A stretch of DNA of 64,000 nt from CADEEN01 sp963840805 (GCA_963840805.1 CAWJAJ010000006.1:62001-126000); one strand, 5' to 3'; positions 28,091 to 38,247 are shown, counted from the stretch's first letter. Program-made: numbers and translations. The notes: generated by a model from the letters alone, not told the origin.

Positions 28091-30896
28091 ACTCGGCCAG
28101 CCGCTGGCGCTCCTGATCGACCACCGCCGCCGGCGCGCGCGCGACGAAGCCTTCGTTGCCGAGCTTGGCCTGGGCTTTCGCCACCTCGCCTTGCAGGCGG
28201 GTGATTTCCTTGGCCAGGCGCGCCTGCTCGGCGGCCACGTCGATCTGCACCTCGAGCGCCATGCGCGCGGCACCTTGCACTGCCACCGGGGCGTTCAGGG
28301 TGGCCTGGCCGAAGACGGCCTCGTCGGCGAAGCGGCGGACCTCCGAGACCTTGGCCAGTGCCTTCAGCAGCGGCGCCGCGGCATCGAAGAACGCGCCGTC
28401 ACCGAACACCAGCAGCGGCACGCGCTCGGCGGGTGACAGTGCCATCTCGCTGCGCAGGTTGCGGCAGGCCCCGACGACCGCCTTGAACTGCGCCACCCAG
28501 GCGTCGGCGCTCGCATCGATGCGCTCGGCTTGCGCCACCGGGTAGGGCGCGGTGACGATGCCGTCGGCGCTGCCGGGCACCTTGCGCTCGGCGACGGGCG
28601 CAACGCGGTCCCACAACTCGGCGGTGATGAACGGCGTCAGCGGATGGAGCATGCGCAGCACGGTCTCCAGCACACGGATCAGCGTGCGCCGGGCGGCGCG
28701 CTGCTGCGCCGCGTCGCCGGTCTGGATCTGCACCTTGGCGATCTCGAGGTACCAATCGCAGTACTCGTCCCACACGAACGAGTACACGGCGTTGGCGACG
28801 TTGTCGAGCCGGTAATCGGCGAAGCCCTGCGCCACAGCAGCCTCGACGCGCTGCAACTCGCCGACGATCCAGCGGTCGGCCGGCGAGAAGTCGAGGTAGG
28901 CGCCCCTCGCGGCGGCTTGACCGTCGCTTCCTGAGGCCCCGCATTCGTCGGCGCCGTGCGCCGCGAGGCCGCAATCTTGCCCCTCGCAGTTCATCAGCAC
29001 GAAGCGCGTGGCGTTCCAGAGCTTGTTGCAGAAGTTGCGGTAGCCCTCGCAGCGCTGGGTGTCGAAGTTGATGTCGCGGCCCAGGCTGGCATAACTGGCC
29101 ATCGTGAAGCGCAATGCGTCGGCACCGTAGGCCGGCATGCCCTGCGGAAACTCCTTGGTGATGCGCGCGGCGATCTTCGGCGCGCGCTCGGGCCGGCGCA
29201 GGCCGACGGTCGATTTGCGGATCAGCGTGTCGAGATCGACGCCCCGGATCAGGTCCACCGGATCGAGCACGTTGCCTTCGCTCTTGCTCATCTTGTGGCC
29301 GTGCGCGTCGCGCACCAGGCCGTGGATGTAGACATCGCGGAACGGCACCTTGCCGGTGAAGTGCAGCGTCATCATGATCATCCGGGCGACCCAGAAGAAG
29401 ATGATGTCGAAACCCGTCACCAGCACTGTCGAGGGCAGGAACAGGTCCTGCTCGACGGTCTTGGCCGGCCAGCCGAGCGTCGAGAACGGGAACTGCGACG
29501 CCGAGTACCAGGTGTCGAGCACGTCTTCGTCGCGCGTCAATTCTCCGCGGTAGCCCGCCGCAGTCGCCTTGGTGCGCGCCTCGCCTTCGTCGCGGGCGAC
29601 GAACAGTTCGCCGCCGCTGCCGTACCAGGCCGGGATCTGGTGACCCCACCAGAGCTGGCGCGAGATGCACCAGTCCTGGATGTTCTTCATCCACTGGTTC
29701 CAGGTGTTGACCCATTGCGGCGGCACGAAACGCACGTCGCCGCGCTCGACCGCAGCGATCGCGCGGCCTGCGATCGACTGCCCGTCGCGGCCGGGCTTGG
29801 TCATGGCCATGAACCACTGGTCGGTCAGCATCGGCTCGACGATCTGGCCGGTGCGTGCGCAGCGCGGCACGGTGAGCTTGTGCTTCTGGGTCTCGACCAG
29901 CAGGCCGAGCGCCTCGAGGTCGGCCACGACCTTCTTGCGTGCGACGAAGCGGTCCAGCCCTCGGTACGCCGCCGGCGCGTGGTCGTTGATCGTGGCGTCG
30001 AGCGCCAGCACGCCGATGATCGGCAGGCCATGGCGCTGGCCGACCGCATAGTCGTTGGCATCGTGCGCCGGCGTGACCTTGACCACGCCGGTGCCGAATT
30101 CGCGGTCGACGTAGGCGTCGGCGATGACGGGGATCGTGCGGTCGCACAGCGGCAGCGTCACCTGCTTGCCGATCAACGCCGTGTAGCGCTCGTCGTCGGG
30201 ATGCACCATCACCGCGGTGTCGCCGAGCATCGTCTCGGGGCGCGTGGTGGCCACCACCAGCGAGCCCGAACCATCGGCCAGGGGGTAGCGGATGTGCCAC
30301 AGGAAGCCGTCTTCCTCTTCGCTCTCGACCTCGAGGTCCGACACGGCCGACCGCAGCACCGGGTCCCAGCTCACCAGCCGCTTGCCGCGGTAGATCAGGC
30401 CTTCCTCGTAAAGGCGCACGAAGGTCTCGTTGACGACGGCCGACTGCGTGGCATCCATCGTGAAGTACTCGCGCGACCAGTCCACCGTGTCGCCGATGCG
30501 GCGCATCTGGCCGGTGATGGTGTTGCCGCTTTCCTCCTTCCAGGCCCACACGCGGGCGACGAAGTTCTTGCGCCCGACGTCGTGCCGGCTCTTGCCCTCG
30601 TCCTGCAACTGACGCTCGACGACGATCTGCGTGGCGATGCCGGCGTGGTCGGTGCCCGGCAGCCACAGCGTGTTGAAGCCGCGCATGCGGTGGTAGCGCG
30701 TCAGCGCATCCATGATGGTGTGGTTGAAGCCGTGGCCCATGTGCAGCGTGCCGGTCACGTTGGGCGGCGGCAGCTGGATGCTGAACGATGGCTTGCCGGG
30801 GTCGAGCGTCGGCGCGAACAGGCCGGGCTGGGCCCACAGCGACGCCCACTTCGCCTCGATGGCGGCGGGCTCGAAGGACTTGGCGAGGTCGGTCAT
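28032..30896 (-). CDS. valS: Valine--tRNA ligase
   Basis: Class Ia aminoacyl-tRNA synthetase, 954 residues. HIGH motif as LHMGH in the N-terminal Rossmann fold, an editing CP1 domain (WNQWMKNIQDWCISRQLWWG follows it), KMSKS in GHKMSKSEGNVLDP, the anticodon-binding domain, and a C-terminal coiled coil (EQARLAKEITRLQGEVAKAQ). Frame is intact throughout. The stop at 28032 lies inside the 3' end of the convergent dehydrogenase-like gene. Confidence 0.97.
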   Translation of the reverse strand: MTDLAKSFEPAAIEAKWASLWAQPGLFAPTLDPGKPSFSIQLPPPNVTGTLHMGHGFNHTIMDALTRYHRMRGFNTLWLPGTDHAGIATQIVVERQLQDEGKSRHDVGRKNFVARVWAWKEESGNTITGQMRRIGDTVDWSREYFTMDATQSAVVNETFVRLYEEGLIYRGKRLVSWDPVLRSAVSDLEVESEEEDGFLWHIRYPLADGSGSLVVATTRPETMLGDTAVMVHPDDERYTALIGKQVTLPLCDRTIPVIADAYVDREFGTGVVKVTPAHDANDYAVGQRHGLPIIGVLALDATINDHAPAAYRGLDRFVARKKVVADLEALGLLVETQKHKLTVPRCARTGQIVEPMLTDQWFMAMTKPGRDGQSIAGRAIAAVERGDVRFVPPQWVNTWNQWMKNIQDWCISRQLWWGHQIPAWYGSGGELFVARDEGEARTKATAAGYRGELTRDEDVLDTWYSASQFPFSTLGWPAKTVEQDLFLPSTVLVTGFDIIFFWVARMIMMTLHFTGKVPFRDVYIHGLVRDAHGHKMSKSEGNVLDPVDLIRGVDLDTLIRKSTVGLRRPERAPKIAARITKEFPQGMPAYGADALRFTMASYASLGRDINFDTQRCEGYRNFCNKLWNATRFVLMNCEGQDCGLAAHGADECGASGSDGQAAARGAYLDFSPADRWIVGELQRVEAAVAQGFADYRLDNVANAVYSFVWDEYCDWYLEIAKVQIQTGDAAQQRAARRTLIRVLETVLRMLHPLTPFITAELWDRVAPVAERKVPGSADGIVTAPYPVAQAERIDASADAWVAQFKAVVGACRNLRSEMALSPAERVPLLVFGDGAFFDAAAPLLKALAKVSEVRRFADEAVFGQATLNAPVAVQGAARMALEVQIDVAAEQARLAKEITRLQGEVAKAQAKLGNEGFVARAPAAVVDQERQRLAEFSQTLRRLEDQVIRLASSP

Positions 30897-31023
30897 GTTG
30901 GCAACGGGCTGTCACACGCCAACACGATCCATGTCAACGCGCGCGGGGTCTCGGGGGTTTTGTCGATTCTAGGTCGTGCTACCTTGAAGCCCATCGATCC
31001 CAGCCCTGCCGAGGAGCCCCGCC

Positions 31024-32427
31024 ATGTCTGTCCTGCCCCGCCGAACGTTGCGCAAATTGGCGTGTGTGTTGCCCGTGCTGCTGGCCGCCTGCGGCGGCGG
31101 GGGCGATGGCGGCTCGCTGCCGCCGCCGGTGGATTGCAGCGTTGCCGGCCAGCAGGACTGGCTGCGCGGCTACATGAACGACTGGTACTTCTGGTACACG
31201 CTGGCTCCGAACCCGTCGCCGGCCGGATACGGCACGGTCGATGCGTACTTCAATGCGCTGCTCTATGGCGGCGGCGACCTGATTCCCAACGGCGGCGGCG
31301 CGGTCTGGCCCGCCGACCGGTACAGCGGCTATGAATCCACCGAGAGCTTCAATCGCTTCTTCGGCGCCGGCCAGACGCTGGGCTATGGCGTCGCGGTGGC
31401 CGGCCTCGAGGTGACCGTGCCGACGCCGCTACCCAACCAGCCGCTCTACGTGCGCTATGTCGAGCCGCTTTCGCCAGCCGAATTGACCTTGAACGGTCCG
31501 GTCCGTGGCGACGAAGTGATGTCGATCAATGACGTCGCGGCATCGACCATCATTGCCAACGACGACTTCAGCGCACTCACTGCCAACCAACAGGGCGACA
31601 GGCTGAAGCTGGTGCTGCGCAATCGGCTCGGCGTCGAGCGCACCGTGACGCTTACGGCCGATATCTTCACCCTGACACCCGTGCAGAACACTCAGGTCTT
31701 GCAGAGTCCGGGCCTCCGCAAGATGGGCTACGTGATGGTCAAGGACATGATCGACCAGGCGGCGCCGCCGCTGGCCACCGCTTTCAATACCTTCCGCGCC
31801 AACAACGTGCAGGAACTGGTGCTCGACATGCGCTACAACGGCGGTGGCCTGGTGTCGATGGGCAGCACGGTGGCTTCCTACGCTGCGGGGTCGCGCGGCA
31901 GTGGCCAGTTGTTCGCGCGCTTGCTCTACAACGACAGGCGCAGCGGCAACAATCAAGACTTCTTCTTCGGCAACCCTGCCAACTGGGCCGGCTTTGCCAA
32001 GGTCTACGTGCTCGCCGGCCCACGCACCTGCTCGGCCAGCGAGCAGGTCATCAACGGCCTGCGCGGCGTCGGCGTGAACGTCATCGCCATTGGCGACACC
32101 ACCTGCGGCAAGCCGGTCGGCTTCCTGCCGCAGGGCGACGCCTGCGGCACGACGTACAGCGTGGTCAACTTCGAGGGCGTCAATGCCCGCAACGAAGGCC
32201 GCTACTTCGACGGTTTCCAGGCCACCTGCGCGGTTGCCGAAGACTTCAGCCAACCGGCCGGCGAGTTGAGCGACCCCCTGCTGGTCGCCGCTGCGCACCA
32301 CGCCGACACGGGCGCCTGCCCGGCCGGTACGGCCGTGCGCGAGCAGCCGCAGTCGCGCAGCACGTCGCCACGTGCCCGCTACAACGGTGCCGACGGCGGC
32401 GAGCGCACGGGAATGTCGGCACGTTGA
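31024..32427 (+). CDS. S41 family C-terminal-processing-type peptidase, lipoprotein
   Basis: 467 residues. Lipobox VLLAAC puts the lipidated Cys at 23, followed by a Gly-rich stretch. A PDZ-like segment (YVEPLSPAELTLNGPVRGDEVMSIND) precedes the S41 core: LVLDMRYNGGG, catalytic Ser in TCSASEQVINGL, and the Lys in GDTTCGKPVGF. It should be an outer-membrane- or membrane-anchored periplasmic peptidase. The last ~50 residues are low-complexity. Substrate unknown. Confidence 0.9.
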   Translation: MSVLPRRTLRKLACVLPVLLAACGGGGDGGSLPPPVDCSVAGQQDWLRGYMNDWYFWYTLAPNPSPAGYGTVDAYFNALLYGGGDLIPNGGGAVWPADRYSGYESTESFNRFFGAGQTLGYGVAVAGLEVTVPTPLPNQPLYVRYVEPLSPAELTLNGPVRGDEVMSINDVAASTIIANDDFSALTANQQGDRLKLVLRNRLGVERTVTLTADIFTLTPVQNTQVLQSPGLRKMGYVMVKDMIDQAAPPLATAFNTFRANNVQELVLDMRYNGGGLVSMGSTVASYAAGSRGSGQLFARLLYNDRRSGNNQDFFFGNPANWAGFAKVYVLAGPRTCSASEQVINGLRGVGVNVIAIGDTTCGKPVGFLPQGDACGTTYSVVNFEGVNARNEGRYFDGFQATCAVAEDFSQPAGELSDPLLVAAAHHADTGACPAGTAVREQPQSRSTSPRARYNGADGGERTGMSAR

Positions 32428-32488
32428 ACGATCGGCTTGCCGTCAGAGCCCTTGGCATGCTGTCGAGAAGGTCTGCCAGGGGGTGGTG

Positions 32489-33886
32489 ATGAAGGACGTC
32501 GACCTGTTCGTCATCGGCGGTGGCTCGGGCGGCGTGCGTGCCGCGCGGGTCGCGGCGCAGCATGGTGCTCGCGTCGCGTTGGCCGAGGAGTCGCGTGTCG
32601 GCGGCACCTGTGTGATCCGCGGTTGCGTGCCGAAGAAGCTGATGGTGCTGGCCTCGCGCTTTGCGCAGGGATTCGCCGAGGGCGCCGGGTTCGGTTGGCA
32701 TCTGTCCGGTGCGCCGCGGTTCTCGTGGCCCGAGTTGATGGGCCGGGTGCATGCCGAGGTCACGCGGCTCGAAGGGGTCTACAGCGCCAACCTGCTGCGC
32801 GCCGGTGTGGCGTTGCATGCCGAGCGCGCCGTGCTGCACGACGCGCACACGGTGGCCCTGGCGGGCAGCGGCGAGCGCTTTCGCGCCCGCCAGATCCTGA
32901 TCGCCACCGGCGCCGTGCCGCAGATGACGCCCGCAATCCCCGGCGGCGAATTCGCCTCGAGCTCGAACGATCTGTTCGATTGGCCCGAGCTGCCGCGCCG
33001 CGTCGTGGTGCAGGGCGCCGGCTACATCGCGCTCGAGTTCGCCTGCCTGCTGCGGCGGCTGGGGTCCGACGTCACCGTCGTGTTGCGTGGCGATCGCGTG
33101 CTGCGCGGCTTCGACGACGAGGTGCGCGAGCACCTGCAGGCGCAGCTCGAAGGACAGGGCATCGCGTTCACCACGGGCGCCGCCGTGGCCGCGATCGAGC
33201 CGCTTCAGGGTGCGTTGGCCGTGACGCTCGACGGCGGCCAGGTGGTGCATGCCGACGCGGTGCTGCGCGCTCTCGGCCGCCGCCCCAATACGGCCGGGCT
33301 GGGCCTCGAGGCGGCCGGCGTGGCCATGGGCACGGACGGCGCGGTGGTCGTGAACCTCGATGGCCAGAGCTCGGTGCCGCACATCCATGCCATCGGCGAT
33401 GTCACCGACCGCGTGCAACTCACGCCGGCGGCGATCCGCGAGGGCCAGGCCTATGCCGATCGGGTGTTCGGCGGCCGCGCCGACACCCGGCTGTCGCACC
33501 TCGGCCCGCAGGGCCTGGTGCCGTCGGCGGTGTTCACGACGCCCGAGGTCGGCAGCGTCGGGCTGACCGAGAGCGAGGCGCTGGCCGCGCATCCCGACAT
33601 CGACATCTTCACCAGCACGTTCAGGCCGATGCGCACGGCCTTTGCCGGCAGCGACGAGCGCACGTTGATGAAGCTCGTCGTGCGGCGTTCGTCGGACCGC
33701 GTGCTCGGCTGCCACATCGTCGGCGCCGATGCCGCCGAGATGATCCAGCTCGTCGGTGTGGCGCTGCAGATGGGCGCGACGAAGGCCGACCTCGACGCCA
33801 CGCTGGCGGTGCACCCGACCGCGGCCGAGGAACTGGTGACGATGCGCACGCCCGCGCGCCGGCATGGGCCGCACGGGCTCACATGA
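32489..33886 (+). CDS. gor: Glutathione-disulfide reductase
   Basis: Flavoenzyme reducing GSSG with NADPH. 465 residues: FAD motif FVIGGGSGGVRAARVAA, redox-active disulfide CVIRGC (residues 41-46), NAD(P) motif GAGYIALEFACLLRRLG, and the C-terminal interface His in LAVHPTAAEELVT. ATG at 32489 gives the standard N-terminus. Its stop overlaps the convergent guaC stop by 8 bp. Confidence 0.95.
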   Translation: MKDVDLFVIGGGSGGVRAARVAAQHGARVALAEESRVGGTCVIRGCVPKKLMVLASRFAQGFAEGAGFGWHLSGAPRFSWPELMGRVHAEVTRLEGVYSANLLRAGVALHAERAVLHDAHTVALAGSGERFRARQILIATGAVPQMTPAIPGGEFASSSNDLFDWPELPRRVVVQGAGYIALEFACLLRRLGSDVTVVLRGDRVLRGFDDEVREHLQAQLEGQGIAFTTGAAVAAIEPLQGALAVTLDGGQVVHADAVLRALGRRPNTAGLGLEAAGVAMGTDGAVVVNLDGQSSVPHIHAIGDVTDRVQLTPAAIREGQAYADRVFGGRADTRLSHLGPQGLVPSAVFTTPEVGSVGLTESEALAAHPDIDIFTSTFRPMRTAFAGSDERTLMKLVVRRSSDRVLGCHIVGADAAEMIQLVGVALQMGATKADLDATLAVHPTAAEELVTMRTPARRHGPHGLT

Positions 33887-34856
33887 ACAGGTGCTCGCCC
33901 GCGTTCTCGCCGCCGAGGATCACGTAGTTGACCTTCTTCAGGTCGGCGAGCTGGGTGCCGCCGGCGTAGCTGATCGAGCTCTGCAGGTCTTCGCGCATCT
34001 CGCGCAGCGTGTCGGCCAGCTTGCCCTTGATCGGCTCGAGGATGCGCTTGCCCTCGACGTGCTTGTACTCGCCCTTGTTGAAGTCCGACGCGCTGCCGTA
34101 GTACTCCTTGTACAGCTTGCCGTCGACCTCGACCGTCTGGCCCGGGCTCTCTTCGTGGCCGGCGAACAGCGAGCCGATCATCACCATCGTGGCGCCGAAG
34201 CGCACGCTCTTGGCGATGTCGCCGTGGTGGCGGATGCCGCCGTCGGCGACGATCGGCTTGGTGGCCACGCGCGCGCACCACTTCAGCGCCGAGAGTTGCC
34301 AGCCGCCGGTGCCGAAGCCGGTCTTCAGCTTCGTGATGCAGACCTTGCCCGGGCCGACGCCGACCTTGGTCGCGTCGGCGCCCCAGTTCTCGAGGTCGAT
34401 CACGGCCTCGGGCGTGGCCACGTTGCCGGCGATGACGAAGGCCTGCGGCAGCTTCGCCTTGATGTGCTCGATCATGCGCCGCACGCTCTCGGCGTGGCCG
34501 TGCGCGATGTCGATCGTGATGTAGTCGGCACCCAGGCCCTCGGTGGCCAGGCGATCGACCGTCGCGGCGTCGGCTGGCTTGACGCCCAGGCTGATCGAAA
34601 CGAACAGGCCCTGCTCTCGCATGCGGCGTGCGAAGGCGACGTTGTCCAGATCGAAGCGGTGCATCACGTAGAAGTGATCCTGCCTTGCGAGCGTCTCGAC
34701 GATCGCTTCGTCGACGACGGTCTTCATGTTCGCCGGCACCACCGGCAGCGCGAAGCGGCGCGGGCCGAAGCTCATCGTGGTATCGCACGCAGCGCGGCTG
34801 TCGACGCGGCACTTGCGCGGCAACAGCAGGATGTTGTCGTAGTCGAAGATTTCCAT
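33879..34856 (-). CDS. guaC: GMP reductase
   Basis: Converts GMP to IMP with NADPH release of ammonia. 325 residues of the shorter bacterial type, without CBS domains. Catalytic Cys in GPGKVCITKLKTGFG, where IMP dehydrogenase has a different loop; GYGSASDFNKGEY-type flap (YYGSASDFNKGEYKH) is present. The start at 34856 is preceded by GGAGG from the repeat at 34857-34963. Confidence 0.94.
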   Translation of the reverse strand: MEIFDYDNILLLPRKCRVDSRAACDTTMSFGPRRFALPVVPANMKTVVDEAIVETLARQDHFYVMHRFDLDNVAFARRMREQGLFVSISLGVKPADAATVDRLATEGLGADYITIDIAHGHAESVRRMIEHIKAKLPQAFVIAGNVATPEAVIDLENWGADATKVGVGPGKVCITKLKTGFGTGGWQLSALKWCARVATKPIVADGGIRHHGDIAKSVRFGATMVMIGSLFAGHEESPGQTVEVDGKLYKEYYGSASDFNKGEYKHVEGKRILEPIKGKLADTLREMREDLQSSISYAGGTQLADLKKVNYVILGGENAGEHLFM

Positions 34857-34963
34857 CAGGCCTCCCGCCGGGCCGTCCCAAGGGAGGGCTGCGCCCCAGG
34901 GGCCACAAAGGGGCCCCTGCGTGGCCCTTGGGGCAGCGAACGAATGTGAGTGTGGGGGTTCAT
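34857..34963 (-). repeat. Interspersed leader-type repeat before guaC
   Basis: Second copy of the element at 10082-10165, in the same orientation relative to the gene. On the minus strand it starts CCCCCACACTCACATTCGTT and ends GGAGGCCTG touching the ATG. It has an extra internal GGGGCC/GGGGCCCC hairpin. The rest of the gap (34964-35219) holds an 8-bp hairpin (TTTCCCGC 35022-35029 / GCGGGAAA 35052-35059) and no gene. Confidence 0.7.
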
Positions 34964-35219
34964 GGAACGTCGCTCCAGCAGGGGTGGGTCAGCGAGCGCT
35001 TGACCGGGTGCCGGTACCCCCTTTCCCGCGAGGCCGAGCGTGTGCGCGGGAGCGGGAAAAGAAAACCGGGCGCCTGAATTTGGGCCCGGTAGCGAATTCT
35101 ACGCGCTCAAATCCCGCCCGACCGTGGCGAAGTGCGCGGCTGGGGAGGGCGGAAGCCGGCCGCGGCGCACAGGTGCTTCCGATAATCGACGCTAGCAACT
35201 TGTTACCGTCCAACTTCGC

Positions 35220-37145
35220 GTGAACACTCGCCCAAGCCAGCCTGCCTCGCTCGCCCTCGCGCGCCGTCGGCCCTGGCATGCCTTCGAACGCTGGTTCGTG
35301 CAGCGAGCGGTGGCCGCACCGGCATCGGTTTTGCCCGAGCCCACGACCGAGGTCATGCCCGACGCCAGGCCCGAGCCACCACCCGCAGCGGGGCCCGACC
35401 CGATGTTCGCGGCTGTCTTCGATCGATCGAGAGACGGCTTGCTGGTGTGCACCGTCGGCGGCACCGTGCAGTCGTGCAATGCCGCTGCCTGCCAGTTGCT
35501 CGGGGTCGACACGGCCGGACTGATCGGCCGGCCGGTGACGGATGCGCTGGCGCCCCAGGCGTCGGAGCAGTCGATCCCGCTGCGCGAGGGCGAGGGCATC
35601 ATCCGGGTCGGTCGGGCGCCCGGCACCTTGCTGTCGGTGCGCGTGACACCGGTGGACACCGCTGCCGGCCCAATGGTGATCGTGCACCTGCATCCCGCGG
35701 TCGATCACGACGAAACCCAGGTGCGCCTGACGCAGTTGGCCAATTTCGACAGCCTCACCGGGCTGCCCAACCGGGCTCAGTTCCGTGAGCGATTGAGCGA
35801 GGCGATGGCGCGGGCGCAGCGCTCCGGGCAGCCGATGGCGTTGATGTTTCTCGATCTCGACCGCTTCAAGCTGGTGAACGACAGCCTGGGTCACGAGGTC
35901 GGTGATCGGCTGCTGCAGCATGTCAGCGCCACCTTGACGAGTTGCCTGCGCGGCGGAGACATGATCGCGAAGGACAGCCCGACTTCACATACGCTGTCGC
36001 GCCTGGGCGGCGACGAGTTCACCGTGATTGCCGAGAACATCGGCAGTCCCGAAGACGCCGCCCATGTGGCGCGGCGCATGCTCGACGCACTGAACGCACC
36101 TTTCATCGTCGGCGAAGAAGAAATCGTGACCTCGGCCAGCATCGGCATCTCGATGTACCCGACGGACGATGTCGACCTGGATGGACTGATCCGCCACACC
36201 GACATGGCGATGTACCGCGCCAAGTCGATCGGCCGCGGTACGTACAGCTTCTTCAGCGACGACCTGACTGCTGCGGTCGCCGCACGGATGTCGCTCGAGG
36301 GCCACTTGCGCCGCGCCATCGAGCGCAACGAGTTCGTGCTGCACTATCAGCCGAAGGCTGACCTGCGCACCGGCGAGATCACCGGCGTCGAAGCGCTGCT
36401 GCGCTGGCAACGACCCGGACACGGGTTGATCGCGCCCGACCGTTTTGTCAGTGTGCTCGAAGAAACCGGCTTGATCCTGCCGGTCGGCGCCTGGGTCATT
36501 CGCGCCGCGTGCCAGCAATTGGCGGCATGGGATCGTCTGGGCCTGCCGCCGGTTCGGCTGGCGGTGAATCTGTCGGCGCGGCAATTCCGTCACCAGTACC
36601 TGGCCTCGTTGATCGAAGACTCGTTGCGCGAGAACACCATCGAACCGGATCGCCTCGAGATCGAGCTCACCGAGTCGTTGCTGATGGAGGACAACGAAAC
36701 CACGCGCGCGATGTTCGAACACTTCCGCCGCATCGGCGTGCGCGTGGCCATCGACGATTTCGGTACCGGCCACTCATCGCTCAGCTACATCAAGCGATTC
36801 AACATCGACTCGTTGAAGATCGACCGCTCGTTCGTGCAGTCGCTGCCGGACAACGACGAGGACGTGGCCATCGCCGCGGCGGTCATCGCACTCGGCCGCA
36901 GCATGCGGATGTGTGTCGTCGCCGAGGGCGTCGAGACGATGTCGCAGGCCGAGTTGCTGCTCGAACTGGGCTGCGACGAGATGCAGGGTTATCTGCTCAG
37001 CCGGCCGATGGCGGGCACCGACTTCGTGGCCTGGATGGTCGAGCACAAGCGCAGCCGGGCGCGCCGGCGCTCGCGCGGCCGCTTCACCGACACCTACGCC
37101 GACACCGGCCCGATCACCTTGTTCAGCATGAACGAGGCCGAGTAG
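35220..37145 (+). CDS. PAS-GGDEF-EAL protein (cyclic-di-GMP turnover)
   Basis: 641 residues, GTG start. A PAS-like domain (about 65-155), a GGDEF domain (about 175-340) with intact GGDEF, and an EAL domain (about 365-620) with intact EALLRW, NLSARQ, ELTES and DDFGTGHSS motifs. Both catalytic signatures are complete. An RGGD sequence that could serve as the inhibitory I-site is 12 residues further from GGDEF than usual because of an inserted DSPTSH-containing segment. No membrane segment is seen, so it is cytosolic. Whether cyclase or phosphodiesterase activity dominates is not visible. Confidence 0.94.
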   Translation: MNTRPSQPASLALARRRPWHAFERWFVQRAVAAPASVLPEPTTEVMPDARPEPPPAAGPDPMFAAVFDRSRDGLLVCTVGGTVQSCNAAACQLLGVDTAGLIGRPVTDALAPQASEQSIPLREGEGIIRVGRAPGTLLSVRVTPVDTAAGPMVIVHLHPAVDHDETQVRLTQLANFDSLTGLPNRAQFRERLSEAMARAQRSGQPMALMFLDLDRFKLVNDSLGHEVGDRLLQHVSATLTSCLRGGDMIAKDSPTSHTLSRLGGDEFTVIAENIGSPEDAAHVARRMLDALNAPFIVGEEEIVTSASIGISMYPTDDVDLDGLIRHTDMAMYRAKSIGRGTYSFFSDDLTAAVAARMSLEGHLRRAIERNEFVLHYQPKADLRTGEITGVEALLRWQRPGHGLIAPDRFVSVLEETGLILPVGAWVIRAACQQLAAWDRLGLPPVRLAVNLSARQFRHQYLASLIEDSLRENTIEPDRLEIELTESLLMEDNETTRAMFEHFRRIGVRVAIDDFGTGHSSLSYIKRFNIDSLKIDRSFVQSLPDNDEDVAIAAAVIALGRSMRMCVVAEGVETMSQAELLLELGCDEMQGYLLSRPMAGTDFVAWMVEHKRSRARRRSRGRFTDTYADTGPITLFSMNEAE

Positions 37146-37185
37146 CGCGCTGCGTCTGCACGCGACCCGCACCACCTGCGCCGTC

Positions 37186-38247
37186 TCAGTCCGATCCGCC
37201 GGAGACTGCCGCCGCCCGCGGCGGCATCGCGAACAAGCGGCCGAGGTCGACCGTCGGCGTCCGGCCGAGTTGGCGCCCGGGTCCGGCAAACCAGCGGCTC
37301 GCGCGCTCGCGGCCGAGGTCGCGCAGGTGCTCGAGAAAAGGCAGGTGCGCGATCAGCTTGGTTTCCTGGGGCAGTTCACCGAGGTCGTCGTGGGCGTCGA
37401 TCAGGTGCGTGCGCAAGCGCACGAGGTGACGTTGCAGGGCACCGAACGGCCAGGGCGACCGGCGCGCGGTGGTGCACAGGTCACCCAGCAGGCTGGCCTC
37501 GCGCAGAAAGGCGGCGTTGAACGCGAAGTCGAGCACGCGACCGCGAATTTCCTCGGCGCTGGTCGGTGACTTGGCATAAGTCAGCGGGCTGAGGCACACG
37601 ATCAGCAGGTCGGGCACGCCGATGTGCAGCAGCGGGGCCAGGGCCGGATTGGCGCTGTAGCCGCCATCCCAGTACGGCTCGCCATCGATCTCGACAGCCG
37701 ATTGCAGCGTCGGCAGGCAAGCCGACGCGAGCAGCGCGTCGGCCGTCACGTCGGCGTTGTCGAACAAGCGCAGTCGGCCGCTGTTCGCGTGCGTGGCGGC
37801 GACGAACAGGCGTGGCGCTGCCGCGGTGCGCAGGCGCTCGAAGTCGATCTGCTGGCAGAGCACGTCGCGCAGTGGATTGAGCCCGAGCGGGTTCAGCTGG
37901 TGCGGCGACAGCAGGCGCGCCCAGTGCATCCAGGCACGTGCGGCCGGTGCGAAGGCCGGCTGCTCGCTGCTGCCGACCAGGAAGGCGTCCAGCGGCGCGC
38001 TGCTGCCCACGGCCTGCCAGAAACGCTGCAACGCGGCGCGCGCGCCCTCAGGGCCGTGCTCGAGCAGGCCGTGCGCGAGCACGACCGCGTTCATCGCGCC
38101 GGCGCTGGTGCCGCTGAGTGCGGCGATCGAGGCGCGGCCGTCCTCGAGCAGGCGGTCGAGCACGCCCCAGGTGAAGGCGCCATGCGCACCGCCGCCCTGC
38201 AGCGCGAGGCTGATCGGCGTGGGGCGAGAACGGAAGAGTCCGGGCAT
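37186..38247 (-). CDS. Patatin-like phospholipase
   Basis: 353 residues. Oxyanion motif LALQGGGAHGAFTWGVL, catalytic Ser48 in GTSAG, and catalytic Asp in YWDGGYSANP. A Ser-Asp dyad lipid acyl hydrolase is expected, acting on membrane or storage lipids. No signal peptide, so probably cytoplasmic or membrane-associated. It converges with the GGDEF/EAL gene and diverges from the helicase gene. Confidence 0.93.
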   Translation of the reverse strand: MPGLFRSRPTPISLALQGGGAHGAFTWGVLDRLLEDGRASIAALSGTSAGAMNAVVLAHGLLEHGPEGARAALQRFWQAVGSSAPLDAFLVGSSEQPAFAPAARAWMHWARLLSPHQLNPLGLNPLRDVLCQQIDFERLRTAAAPRLFVAATHANSGRLRLFDNADVTADALLASACLPTLQSAVEIDGEPYWDGGYSANPALAPLLHIGVPDLLIVCLSPLTYAKSPTSAEEIRGRVLDFAFNAAFLREASLLGDLCTTARRSPWPFGALQRHLVRLRTHLIDAHDDLGELPQETKLIAHLPFLEHLRDLGRERASRWFAGPGRQLGRTPTVDLGRLFAMPPRAAAVSGGSD

